A stretch of DNA of 64,000 nucleotides from Adiantum capillus-veneris. Taxonomy: Eukaryota; Streptophyta; Polypodiopsida; Polypodiales; Pteridaceae. Of the stretch, positions 24,020 to 34,297 are shown piece by piece (the first letter of the stretch is position 1; the number at the start of each line of letters is the position of its first letter). The notes under the pieces are model-generated. The model did no database searches. It worked only from the letters and a program-made list of their open reading frames with translations, and was not told the DNA's origin. Position numbers and translations under genes: made by a program. The stretch spans positions 99,693,747 to 99,757,746 of the forward strand of contig CM043954.1 of assembly GCA_014529385.2 (NCBI GenBank), in the 5' to 3' direction.

Positions 24020-24796
24020 TGTAACATTTAATGGCCTAAAAACTTGTGTGTAGCGGAAATTAGCATGAACATAGTGGTCATTTCATTAGAATAGATTCCT
24101 AATGAGAATTACAAGAGTGCTTGGGTGGAGAGAGCAACAAAAATCATAACACCTAGTTAGATAGCATGAACAATACTTTCAAAAGAGAGAGAAATTAAGC
24201 TATTGACAACATTTGAGGATCAGATTTGCATGGAGCCGGTCCCCCCTTCAAAAGGCTTTGTATTATGGTTTCTCCCATCAAAAGAGACATTGTACAATAC
24301 AATTCTTTGTGTTCCTTCAAGACTAGCTAGTGCAATGAAGATGAAAGCTTCATGCACTAAACAAAACACTTAGCAAACACAACATCAATTATCCCCGGTC
24401 TCAGACCCAAGACCTCACACACATTCGAAGATGGTGAGAGCTAGCAGGGTATGAGAGTAGATTGAGAGGAAGAAGGAGTATCTTACGAGAAAGATGTACA
24501 TCTCCTCACATAATCACTCATATTAGCATAGCTTAGCTTAGTAATTAGCTTGGTATAGGAGATGAGCATGCATTGAAGCTTGGATCTTGGTTGGATTTGC
24601 ATCCACATGTCAAGAGTGTGTCGATGTAGGCTTCTATCTCACAAGCTTGGAGTAGGTGATGAGCTCTCCATTAAAGCTTGGGAAGAGATAGTCTTTTTCT
24701 TGCTTCTCACATAGACTGTGTGAGAGTGTGTGTGTGATAATGCCTTGCAAAAATCAGCCCCCTCTCTCTCTTGGGCGAGCCCTCTTGCTAATTGCT

Positions 24797-25135
24797 CTTG
24801 CTATCCTCCCATTGGACCTCCCTAGGGCTAGCCAATGACATTTAAGAAACATAAGTGATAGCCTTCTGACATGTGTCCCCCTTTCCCCTTTTGTGAGAGC
24901 TTTAGGTAATTTAATAATTCAACTAAACTCTCATTGGACCCCTTTGCCTCCTGGCCAATAGGAATCAGGCAAGCCATTGGGCTGCTGAATGCTCATTGGA
25001 CCCCTTGGGAGACTGTCCAATAGTCTTCTAGAGGACTTAATTCTCATTGGTTCTTTTATTAAGTGTTTTTTAAATTAATTTAACTAGATTTACACTAGCC
25101 TAATTCTTATTGGTCCACCTCCAAGGCCATCCAAT
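24797..25135 (-). promoter_or_regulatory. Cluster of paired inverted CCAAT boxes in LTR U3
   Basis: Four ATTGG...CCAAT pairs occur near 24801-24828, 24947-24977, 24992-25018 and 25108-25133, plus a lone ATTGG near 25046. CCAAT boxes are bound by NF-Y trimers in plants. The cluster lies in the U3 part of the LTR, where enhancers are expected. Activity is inferred. Confidence 0.5.
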
Positions 25136-25212
25136 AGGAATTGGGTACACCTTGTGGGCATTTGGGCTAGGGAGCTGACATGTGTCCCTCATTCCCTTTG
25201 TGTAAAGGGAGC

Positions 25213-25213
<1 letters not shown>

Positions 25214-25252
<39 letters not shown>
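25214..25252 (+). repeat. (TG)n microsatellite
   Basis: About 19 uninterrupted TG repeats in the chromovirus 3' LTR. Confidence 0.95.
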
Positions 25253-25253
<1 letters not shown>

Positions 25254-25558
25254 TTTCTCTCTCATCCCCTACATGCAAGGCTCGCCCCCTCCTAAGTAGG
25301 GATTGCAAAGACTTTTTTGTACACACACAAAGCATCCAATTCCCCTATGGTTGACCTTTGGACACAACCTTTGAATTTTGGAACCTTCGCATTTTGGAAG
25401 TATTAATAGGCTAAACATTAGGGTATTTTTAGCCCATTGTTGCACATGGCTCTTTTGCAGATGCCCCCCCCCTTTGGATCCCTATTTTCCCTCCTTTCGA
25501 TCCCTACTGTGGCCGGTCTGCTAGCTTAACCAATATTCTAGCTTTTTCTCCCCCGACA

Positions 25559-25566
25559 CTTCCCCA
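25559..25566 (-). other. Polypurine tract
   Basis: The minus strand reads TGGGGAAG immediately before the LTR start TGTCGGGG. It is short but correctly placed. Confidence 0.5.
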
Positions 25567-26029
25567 TATTAAATGATCAGTTTAACATGAGAAAATCATT
25601 TAGGAGAATTAGATATTGAATATTATGACATTATCTCTCTCTTGAAATCGTAGTCATCCTCGACTATGGTGTAGAGAAGATAAAGCATATTTATGAGTCC
25701 TTTTCTTAGCGGGTAGAGGATCCCTATGTTACCCTACGACATCATTCCACAATGGATGACTAGTCCATTTGGCGCTTGAGAGCCTGAGGCTGCCGCAAGC
25801 ATGCCTGCACATTAGTCCTATCAATCTTCCATAGTAGAGTGACAAGATCTACTTGGTGTTTGGGAGACGTTGTCTCCGCAAACTTGATCTAAGCATGCAT
25901 ACTACTTCATTTTTGTGCACAATAAAGAAAAAGAGAGTCTTATAAGACAAAAAACTTTGTTCATTTTTAACATTTTGTACATTTGCTTACTCTTGGGAAG
26001 CATTGTAAGCATTGACAAGGTTAAGGTTA
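25567..26029 (-). other. 3' untranslated internal region of the chromovirus
   Basis: Between the chromodomain end and the PPT. No ORF or motif recognised. Confidence 0.5.
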
Positions 26030-27478
26030 TCCTTAATTGTATGCCTTGCATCCATCTAGCATCTTCAAAAGGATAATTCTTAAACTTAATAAGATATCGA
26101 CGAATAGTCTTACCGCCTCTTAGTACCTTGTCTTGATGTCAGAGAATGGACTTGGGCTGCAGCATCTCCTCTTGGTCCTCGATCGCCGGTGGGTCTTCAA
26201 TAGTTGGTTCTTGAGGTGGCTCTCCTTTGTAAGGCTTTAATAGGCTCACATGGAAAGCATTGTGTATGAGCCAATGATTGGGCAACTTGAGTTGATAGGC
26301 CATCTCATTGATTGGCCTAAGAATATGGAAGGGACCATAGTACCTTTTTGCTAGTTTAGCATAGTACTTTTGGTGTCCCGTAGGATTCTTGCCCGTCGTG
26401 TGTCTTAATCGAGCCTTGGAAAACTTTAATAAGACCCAATCATTTTATTTAAAGGTTTGGGATCTTCTATGCTTGTCAGCAGCAGCCTTTTGCCTTTGGG
26501 TTGCTGTGAGATAGAGATAGCATCCTTAATCTTTTGAAAAGATTCTTGTAGGTCCCGGCTATACTCAACTGCAGCGAAGATCTTCCCATGTACCTTAAGT
26601 AGCAAGGGACTTTTTGATCTTCCTTCAATTACCTCGAAAGGTGCTTTTCCCGTGGAAGTATTTACAATGTTATTGTAAGCATACTCCACTAAGGGTAAGT
26701 ACTTCTCCCATTGGGATCTTTGATCTACTTCCGTTACATAGGCTTTTAGTAGATCGAGAATTGTTAGGTTAGCTATTTCACTTTGGCCATCCGTTTGTGG
26801 ATGATAGGCCGAAGAGAAGTTTAGCCTTGTCCCTAAATTCTCAAAGAGACCCTTCCAAAAATTACTGGTCATTCTAGGATCTCTATCCGACACTATGGAC
26901 ATTGGCAAGCCATGGTACTTGAAAATTTGTGAAATGAAGAGGGTTGCCATTTGATGGGCTTTGATAGTCTTTTTGACAGGTATAAAATGAGCTTGTTTAC
27001 TGAACTTGTCTACTATCATCCATATTCCCGTATTCCCATGGATAGACTTAGGAAATCCAAAGATAAAATCCATGGATATGCTCTCCCATGGTGAATTAGG
27101 GATTGGCAAGGGTTGAAGCAATCTAGGTTGCTTCCCTCTATCAAATTTTGTCTTTTGGCATACCACACATTTAGAAACATACTCTTGTATGTTCACTTTC
27201 ATGGCAGGCCAATAGAAATATGTTTCAATTCCCTTTAAGGTAGACTGAATCACTCTATGCCCCGCATAAGGTGGAGCATGAGATTCATACATTACTTTCT
27301 CACGTAGTGAGTTAGTAACGCATAGTCTATTGCCATAGAGAAGATAACCATCTTGTAAAGTAAATGGTTCTTCTTTCTTCCCTAATGCAAGGGCTGAAAT
27401 CACATTTCTAAAATCGGGATCAATAGCATACTCATCTATCATTGAAGATAGATCATTGTGAGTTGCTATGGAAACCAC
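26030..27478 (-). pseudogene. Chromovirus integrase with chromodomain
   Basis: The main ORF, 27478 to 26426 on the minus strand, carries the integrase zinc finger (His in SHAPPYAGH, then CVVCQK) and a complete DDE core: MDFIFG, VSDRDPRM and DGQSEIANL. A frameshift near 26450 moves the C-terminal part into another frame, where WVLLKFSKARLRHTTG, YYGPFHILRPINEMAYQLKLP and NAFHVSLLKPY are readable. The last segment, RGGKTIRRYLIKFKNYPFEDARW (26030-26110), is a chromodomain, preceded by an in-frame TGA. Catalytic residues are intact but the frame is not. Confidence 0.88.
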
Positions 27479-27499
27479 ATTTACTCTCGGCCGTCTTGA

Positions 27500-28580
27500 G
27501 AGTGCATCAGCTACTTGATTATGCTTGCCAGCAATGTGAGCAATATGAAAATGAAATTATGAAAGGAAATTTGTCGACCTCATTTGTTTGTCGGAGAGCT
27601 TGGTATGCATCATGAAGTACTTAAGACTTTGGTGATCCGTTCGCAGAATGAAAGGAGTCCCCAATAAATAGTGCTTCCATGAGTCTAAGGCATGTAGAAC
27701 TGCAAGGAGTTCCTTTTTATATATGTCTAGAGCTTGCTCAACAGGGTCGAGCCTTCCACTCTCATAGCCTATGGCATGCCCTTCTTGGAGAAAAACAGCT
27801 CCAAGGAAATCACCACAAGCATCACATTGGACCTCAAATGGTTTTGAGAGATCCGGTAGTGTAAGCACAGGTTGAGAGATAAGCTTTTCTTTAAGCTTTT
27901 CGAAAGCACTGTTCTCCTTATCAAACCATGTATACCTAACGCTTTTCTTTGTTAGGTCATGTAATGGTCCGACAATTTGTGAGAACTTTTCTATGAAGCG
28001 CCTATAGTATGCACACATACCTATAAAGCTTCTTAGTTCATGAAGATTCTTTGGTTTAGGCCATCCTTTTATTACCTCTAACTTTGATGAATCCATTTGG
28101 ATGCCATCTTGAGAGATAATGTGACCTAAATACTGAATCTCTTGCAAGAGAAATTCACTTTTCTTTCGATTAACATAAAGTTTATTCTCTCTTAAAACTT
28201 GAAATATTACCTGGAGGTGTTGCTTGTGTTCGTCTAACGAATTAGAGTAGATGATAATATCATCAAAGAACACTCTAGTGAAGGTTCGATGAGGCCTGAA
28301 AAGCTTCTCCATCAAGCGGTTGAATGTGGCTGGTGCATTGGTTAAGTCAAAAGGAATGACAATGTATTCATAAAGACCAAATGTGGTGCGAAATGCGGTC
28401 TTTACAATGTCTTGATCAACTATCCTTATTTGATGATAGCCACTTTTTAGGTCAATCCTACTGAAGTAGGTCTATCCTTGTAGCTTATCAAATAGGTCTT
28501 CTACCCGTGGAACAGGAAACCTATTCTTGATAGTGATCCTATTTATGCTCCATAGTCGACACACATACGATATGTGCCGT
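27500..28580 (-). pseudogene. Chromovirus reverse transcriptase and RNase H
   Basis: The minus-strand ORF 28315-27557 holds FFDDIIIYS (the YxDD catalytic box), LGHIISQDGIQ, then RNase H with FEVQCDACGDFLGAV, KKELLAVLHALDSWKHYL and TDHQSLKYF. The 5' part of RT (28315-28560), including IDLKSGYHQIRI and TAFRTTFGLYEY, is readable in the same frame but contains a TAG before TYFSRID. That stop is one G-to-A step from the Trp or Ala normally there. RNase H ends in a frame break near 27557 and is continued by ADALSR-type sequence before the integrase ORF. Confidence 0.85.
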
Positions 28581-29847
28581 CTTTCTTTTGCACTAATAGC
28601 ACAGGTAAGCAAAATGGAGATGAGCTAGGCCTAACCATGCCCTTCTCAACTAACTCATGCACTTGCAGCATAATCTCCTCTTGTTGAGCTTGAGAAACTC
28701 TATAAGGAGGTTTGTTAAGCGGTGAACTTCCTTGAAGAAGTTCAATTGCATGGTCATCATTACCTCGTTTAGGAGGTAGCTCACAAGGGATGTCGTCAAT
28801 AGAAACATCTTGAAACCCCTTGAGAAAATTGGATAACTCTAATTCCTTTTGGTTGCTTTTATTTTCTTTTGCTAAAGCATTAGGTTCATTTTGAAAATCT
28901 TTAACAAAAATCATGTACACGAAAATAGAGCTCTTTATTGACTTGTTGAAAGTTGGTGTATGTACAATGGGGATAGTGTTACCCATTTCCTTAGCATCTA
29001 TATACATGTCTTTTTCCTTGAACTTAAAGGAGATTCTCCTTTCAGGAAATTTAACATTGGCAGCCAGGTGGTCAAACCATGGTGCCCCTAGGATTAAATC
29101 CTCATGCTTCAGAGGAGAGATAAAGAAGTCCTCTTTGTCCACATAGATTTGGACATGAAGCCTCAATTTCCCGATTAAGGGAGTGACTGAAGCTTCTTGC
29201 CCCTTGAAAGCACTATCTGCGGGTAGGACATCTCCCATCTCATAAGCTTGTATGCCTAGCTTGGTGGCCAAATCTATAGATATAAAATTGTGAGTAGAAC
29301 TAGGGTCAAAGAGAATAAAAGCATCATGTTCTCTTACCTTTCCCCAAGCATGGCATAGAGGAGATCCTTTGTGGTGAGTTTGGTGAGTCTCCTCCTCTTG
29401 GATTTCAACCAAGGAAGCTCTAGGAGGATCTTGGCGGTTGTTATTTTGGGGACAAGCGTGGTACGCATGCCCTTCTTTGCCGCACTTGAAACACCGGTTA
29501 TCCTTGCGATAACGCTCAAGCTCTTCAGGAGAGAGTTTTTTTTTACCTTTGTAAACTCCCTTCTCTTTAGCTTTGTTGGAGTTTCCCTTAGGAGACTTTT
29601 GGACATTTTCCTTCCCCTTAGGCTCGTTGGAACCCTTGTTTTCCATGGGCTTATTATTTCTTTTATCCCCATTTGGAAATTTATTCGAGAGGCCACCATA
29701 GTATGGTGTATTACTGCCGATATGGTACGTGGCCTTTGGGAGTTGACATACTCCGCCATTTCTTCGGTTAAGCCTGCACAAAATTGTTGCTTTTGCTCTC
29801 CAAAATCCAACTTTTTGAAGACAGTGGCTTTGAGTTGTAGGTCCCAA
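28543..29847 (-). pseudogene. Chromovirus Gag C-terminus, protease and start of RT
   Basis: The ORF on the minus strand begins within gag and carries the zinc knuckle CFKCGKEGHAYHAC near 29465-29510. It then has a protease region with FILFDPSSTHNFIS, where the usual D-S-G is D-P-S, so the conserved Gly is missing and the enzyme is probably inactive. The flap and end motif LILGAPWFDHL follows. The ORF ends in RT with KGMVRPSSSPFCLPVLLVQKK and MCVDY before a frameshift at 28543. It overlaps the gag ORF in another frame between 29334 and 29847, showing at least one indel. Confidence 0.85.
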
Positions 29848-30938
29848 AACTTGTCTACATATTTGTGGATGGATTCATAGGGAGAGAGCTTTAAGCTTCG
29901 CCATTCGGTGAGTACTTTGTCTTTGGCATCGATGGCAAAAAACTGCTTCATAATGGAAGCTCTTAAAGCTTTCCATGTTCGTGGAGCTTCATCGTTGGCT
30001 CGTAGGGTAGACCACCATTGCCTGGCAGACTTTTGAAAGTGCATAGCTACATGGAGTAGCTTAGAGGACTCCATGAAGCCCTCATCTCCAAACGCCGCAT
30101 CAAACTGTTGGATAAAGGCCAATACTTTGTCCGTAGCACCAAAGGTGCCATCATAGGTAAGGAAAGAGATGCTCTTCCCTCCCTCTTTGAATTTCTTCAG
30201 CTTGGATGACCTCTTCCATGCGGCATAGGATTTCCTATGGCCTCTTCTTTTTGATGGTTCAAAGGTTGCACCATCACTTTCTTCAAAAGGTGAAGAATTT
30301 GAAGAAGGTGGAGAAGAGGGTGACCTCTTTCTCGCCTTTTTCTTGTCTTGATCTTCGGCGTCTTCACTATCACTTTCATAAGAGGAAGAGGATGAAGAAG
30401 ATGGAAAAGAGGGTGTCCTCTTTCTCACCTTTTTCTTCTCTTTCTTTTTATCATCCCTCTTTGAATTATGGTGTGGAGAAGAGTGCGATCGTCTCCTCCG
30501 CTTTGGTGGTGATGGAGAGCGTTTAGCCCGCCGTCTTCGTGGAGCCATCTCCGCAGAGGTGGCGGGAGACTCACTTCTTTCTCGTTCCTTCGGTGGAGGC
30601 TCTTGAGTTCTCCTGTGGGAAGAAGATGCATCATCAAGAAGTAAATTCTTGAGCCCTTCGTATGGATTCTCTTATTCTTCCTGAATCGGAGAGAGACCTC
30701 TTTTGGAAGTCTCACAAGGAGGCTTCCTAGGTGTTCTCTCGTCATGGTGGTGAGCTTGGAGAATCCCGTGAGCACGGAGCTGCCGTTGCACTTCACTTTG
30801 GAGAGATGGATTTCCCATGGCTTGTTGAAGCCTAGAAACAAGATAGTTAACAAGCATCGGAGCATCATTAGTGGCTTGCTCATTAGCAAAATGAAAGTTA
30901 TCAACATTAATTTCACTCTCTTTACTATTGTCAACCAT
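29334..30938 (-). pseudogene. Chromovirus Gag with Arg/Ser-rich segment
   Basis: The frame opens at ATG 30938 (MVDNSKESEIN), is broken once by TAA (30674-30672), and continues through MAPRRRRAKRSPSP to 29334; the true Gag frame leaves this ORF near 29640. Residues encoded at 30548-30250 form an SR-protein-like stretch with two copies of a K-K-x-R-K-R-x-P-S-x-P-S-S motif, each followed by an acidic run. The Gag core follows: FLTYDGTF, VLAFIQQFDAAFGDE, ARQWWSTLRAND and FGEQKQQFCAGLTEEM. The N-terminal basic-acidic module is unusual for a plant Gypsy Gag and could act in RNA binding or nuclear localisation. Confidence 0.8.
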
Positions 30939-31341
30939 TCTAACAACTTTTAGGTGTAAACATTTTAGGTGGACTTCGGCACTTCAAGCCCTAGTTGCTA
31001 CTCCTCTTTACCCCTTTAGAAAAAGCACTCAAGCTACTGTACCCGTGGCTCGAATACCATTAATTGCAAGGAATAGAAGAGAGGGTCGTTCAACACCAAA
31101 ACAACACCAGATCCTGTCAAGCTTCTAATATCTCAATAGTGGTTAAGCCGTAGGCAAGCCCCGTAGGACTCCACTATTAAGACCATAGCTCTCGACGGTG
31201 ATGCCCCGTTAACTGTACGAAGGCAAGCGCACTGCAAGGCTGAAAAATCCCTATTCTACTTACTCATAGTAAATTAATAATACCAACCATTTATATCTAG
31301 CTTGAGGACCTCCCTTCTTGAGCAAGAAAAGAGAAACCTTG
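30939..31341 (-). other. Chromovirus leader
   Basis: Short untranslated region between PBS and gag start. No ORF of note. Confidence 0.6.
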
Positions 31342-31355
31342 TGCTCTAATACCAA
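31342..31355 (-). other. Primer-binding site
   Basis: The minus strand reads TTGGTATTAGAGCAC directly after the LTR end TTACA. It is a one-base variant of the tRNA-Met type TGGTATCAGAGC. Confidence 0.75.
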
Positions 31356-31672
31356 TGTAACATTTAATGGCCTAAAAACTTGTGTGTAGCGGAAATTAGC
31401 ATGAACATACTGGGCATTTCATTAGAATAGATTCTTAATGAGAATTACAAGAGTGCTTGGGTGGAGAGAGCAAAAAGCATAACACCTAGTTAGATAGCAT
31501 GAACAATACTTTCAAAAGAGAGAAAAATTAAGCTATTGACAACAGTTGAGGACCGGATTTACATGGAGCCGGTCCCACCTCCAAAAGGCTTTGTATTATG
31601 GTTTCTCCCATCAAGAGAGACATTGTACAATCAATTCTTTGTGTTCCTTTAAGACTAGCTTAGTGCATGAAG
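31356..31672 (-). repeat. Chromovirus 5' LTR, truncated
   Basis: Matches 24020-24345 closely and then switches abruptly into an inverted copy of the same LTR at about 31673. Only the U5-side 317 bp remain. Confidence 0.85.
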
Positions 31673-32280
31673 CTTTCATCTTCATTGCACTAGCTAGTCT
31701 TGAAGGAACACAAAGAATTGTATTGTACAATGTCTATGATGTAAATGAGGGGGGTGGGGAAGTAAATTCTCCATTCGTGACCAACGTAGACCCTATACCG
31801 TTAGAGAATTTGCACGTGAATACTTCATTCAATGGACCTCCTGACTCTTCAGAGTTATTTCCCTCCGAGGTCACATTACGCGATGGTAGAAGCCTTGCCG
31901 AAGTGCAAGAGGTTGAGCGATATATCCTTGCAGCAAGGGAAAAGGAAGTCGAGAGCTTATGTAAGGCGGAGCAACGAAGAGAGTTAAAAGAGAAAGACCC
32001 TATGTCAATATCCTTGCTAAGAGAGCAATCGAGTGCTTCTGATTTAGCAACCGCTAAGGGCCAACCCCTAGAAAGCAACATTGCATCTAGCTCAAAGGAC
32101 ACCCCTAGCACCTCAATCCTAGATGGAGTGTTTCTAAATGAGAACTGGGAGTACGAACTTCAAACGGAAACTCTGACCGACCTATACACAGGTCACACCT
32201 ATCATGTGGGTTGGTTAGATGTCCTAAAATCCACAATGGGTGCTACTAGTGTGGAGGATCAACAAACAAAGAGTTTGTGA
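31546..32280 (+). CDS. Unrecognised ORF in the insert within the inverted LTR
   Basis: The frame starts by chance in LTR sequence; the informative part begins near 31735 and runs about 180 codons to TGA at 32278-32280. It encodes a hydrophilic protein with VDPIPLENLHVN, a charged helical stretch EVQEVERYILAAREKEVESL and a C-terminal block LYTGHTYHVGWLDVLKS. No in-frame ATG lies near the insert border, so it is probably a captured fragment. A second short ORF at 32390-32614 (SPMDPPYIVLPGV...) may continue it in another frame. I do not recognise a family. Confidence 0.4.
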   Translation: MRTGFTWSRSHLQKALYYGFSHQERHCTINSLCSFKTSLVHEAFIFIALASLEGTQRIVLYNVYDVNEGGGEVNSPFVTNVDPIPLENLHVNTSFNGPPDSSELFPSEVTLRDGRSLAEVQEVERYILAAREKEVESLCKAEQRRELKEKDPMSISLLREQSSASDLATAKGQPLESNIASSSKDTPSTSILDGVFLNENWEYELQTETLTDLYTGHTYHVGWLDVLKSTMGATSVEDQQTKSL

Positions 32281-32797
32281 GGTCATCCATAGGGTCATTG
32301 AGTTAGAGAGATAGAACAAGGGAATCAGCAAGCCTTCAACGGGTCTAATGAGATTCTTGGATACAGGAAAGGCTAAATAACCGACCTTATTGAAAATGGA
32401 GACTCCCTCGGTAAGTCCGATGGATCCTCCATACATTGTTTTGCCAGGGGTCTCAGTGCAATCTGAGCCCACAAGTGATCACTTTACCTTTCCAAGTCTA
32501 GCTCATCTTTCCCTTGATGACACCACGGCTCTCTTGATGGGAGAAACCATAATACAAAGCCTTTTGGAGGGGGGACCGGCTCCATGCAAATCGGTCCTCA
32601 ACTATTGTCAATAGCCTAATTTCTCTCTATTTTGAAAGTATTGTTCATGCTATCTAACTAGGTGTTATGCTTTTTGTTGCTCTCTCCACCCAAGCACTCT
32701 TGTAATTCTCATTAGGAATCTATTCTAATGAAATTCCCACTATGTTCATGCTAATTTCCGCTACACACAAGTTTTTAGGCCATTAAATGCTACATGA
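31673..32797 (+). repeat. Inverted LTR copy split by an insert
   Basis: 31673-31732 and 32530-32797 are reverse complements of consecutive parts of the chromovirus LTR and end AAATGCTACA at 32797. Between them, 31733-32529 is unrelated sequence. With 31356-31672 this forms a head-to-head inverted repeat; the directly adjoining arms around 31673 are about 50-55 bp with almost no spacer. Confidence 0.8.
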
Positions 32798-33350
32798 TCA
32801 CAAAGAAATGGCATAAAATATCGCAAGTGTTAAGCATAGTCTTTGGTTGGATCTTAACAATCAATAGATAACTCTAAAAACCATCCAATGAAAAGCTCTA
32901 AATTAGACATAATCTATTGAATTAGACTCAAAATTATCTACTACATGAGTCTATAGATTGGTATTTCAGCAAACATACTTGGAGTTTTTATTACAAAATC
33001 AATCATTTTATAAATTGAATTTGGGAAAATTCAAGCACTTTATAGCCTATTTTTGTATAAATGTATGCAAATTGCTTGATGAAATGGCTTCTTTTCCTTG
33101 AAATCTTAAAAAATGGGACTTGAATAAATCTTAAAATTCCTAAGTATGTCTTATACTAAAAATTGAACGAGTACAAGTAGACAAAGATGTACCTGATTTA
33201 TTGTCATGCAAGGTTTGCACTAGCTATCTTGACTAATCTCTAGCCCGGCTCATTCTCAATTTTATCCTCATAAATTGGATCTTATAAATATGCATTAAAA
33301 AATGAATGGATATGTAATGTCATTTGAAACCTCCAAAGGTTTCACATGCT
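32798..33350. other. No recognisable gene
   Basis: AT-rich sequence between the inverted LTR and the 5' LTR of element B. Nothing found. Confidence 0.5.
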
Positions 33351-34276
33351 TGTTAGAATCTGGACACACCCCACGGCAGTAACTACTCGGAGGATTATTA
33401 TTTTTGTAATTATTCATTCATTGAGGAAAACCGGATTTTTCACCTTGTAATTATTGGAACTTACAGAAGTTTCTAGATTGTATCCCAGTTTTGATAGTTA
33501 GATTGAGTAGATGGTTGATTTTGGAACTTTAAGGTTTGAGAAATTGTAAGGTATATATACCACTTTTTGACCTTAATGAAAAAACCCTTTGGTCATTTAA
33601 AAAACAAGTTTGAAGTCTGTGAGTGAGCGTACTGTGTACGAGAGAGAGAGAGAGTGTGAGCTTCATATTGATGCTATGTGTGCTCCAGTGGAATCGAGTG
33701 CGGAGAAGTGCAGCGTGTTGCCCTCGACGAGAGCTACGACCCGATACCTACATTGCGCGTGGCTTTGCGAAATCCTTCTACGAGCTTCATCGGGTGTTTG
33801 GGTGAGCATACGTTGTCCGATTTTGCATTGCAGCATATCCACGCGTTCACATTGAGTAGAACTACACATTAGGCACTTTAGATTTTGGAAACAAAGACCT
33901 GCAGATTTCGGCCAGACATCCTACATGTTTCTGCACCAGGTGTTTTGGGTCGTGAATTTGGTTCATAGACCTTAGGGAGAGCGACCTATTGGTATTAGTA
34001 GGGTCTCCTTCAAGTTCTATGGTGTTTCGAGATTGTTTGATGGGTGTTCGGCTCTAGAAAGCGTTGTAGGAAGTTTCCTCTTATGCACTCTTGAAGGCTG
34101 TGACTTAGACAATTGGTAGAGACCTCTTTATGAATTAGTTAGGAGTCGGTCGAGTGTAGGTTGACACCTTATGCTTGCTTCCACATGCCTGCAGGTCGAG
34201 CTTTGTCCTTAGCTGACATTACAGGTTAGGCGAGTTCTCGCTGTGCTGACATCCATCGCGGCGTATCCATCCAACA
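33351..34276 (+). repeat. 5' LTR of element B
   Basis: Starts TGTTAGAATC and ends CATCCAACA (TGTT/AACA inverted ends), 926 bp, directly before the PBS. TATA box GTATATATAC at 33551-33560. Holds one half of the element's palindrome (AGACATCCTAC) at 33914-33924. ORFs at 33610-33872 in the R/U5 region are fortuitous. Confidence 0.75.
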
Positions 34277-34277
34277 T

Positions 34278-34297
34278 TGGCGCCGCTGCCGAGGACG
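34278..34297 (+). other. Primer-binding site, Gypsy type
   Basis: TGGCGCCGCTGCCGAGGAC starts one base after the LTR. It closely resembles TGGCGCCGTTGCCGGGGA-type sites of plant Athila/Tat-like Gypsy elements. Confidence 0.75.

Larger units (their letters stand above)
24020..25558 (-). repeat. Chromovirus 3' LTR
   Basis: On the minus strand it begins TGTCGGGGGAG and ends AAATGTTACA. The plus-strand text from 24020 matches 31356-31672 closely. The U3 half (24797-25135) holds repeated pairs of ATTGGACC and CCAATAGG, that is, CCAAT boxes in both orientations. A (TG)n tract lies at 25214-25252. Confidence 0.85.
24020..31672 (-). mobile_element. Ty3/Gypsy chromovirus
   Basis: On the minus strand: partial 5' LTR (31356-31672), PBS (31342-31355), gag, protease, RT, RNase H, integrase, chromodomain, PPT (25559-25566) and 3' LTR (24020-25558). 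The LTR U5 ends at 24020 and 31356 are nearly identical. Several frameshifts and stops break the ORFs. The chromodomain after integrase places it among chromoviruses, whose integrase can be steered to chromatin marks. Confidence 0.9.

Noticed and set aside
33610-33872. Several short overlapping ORFs on both strands
   Set aside because: They sit in the R/U5 part of the element B LTR, are Cys/Arg-rich and lack any motif.
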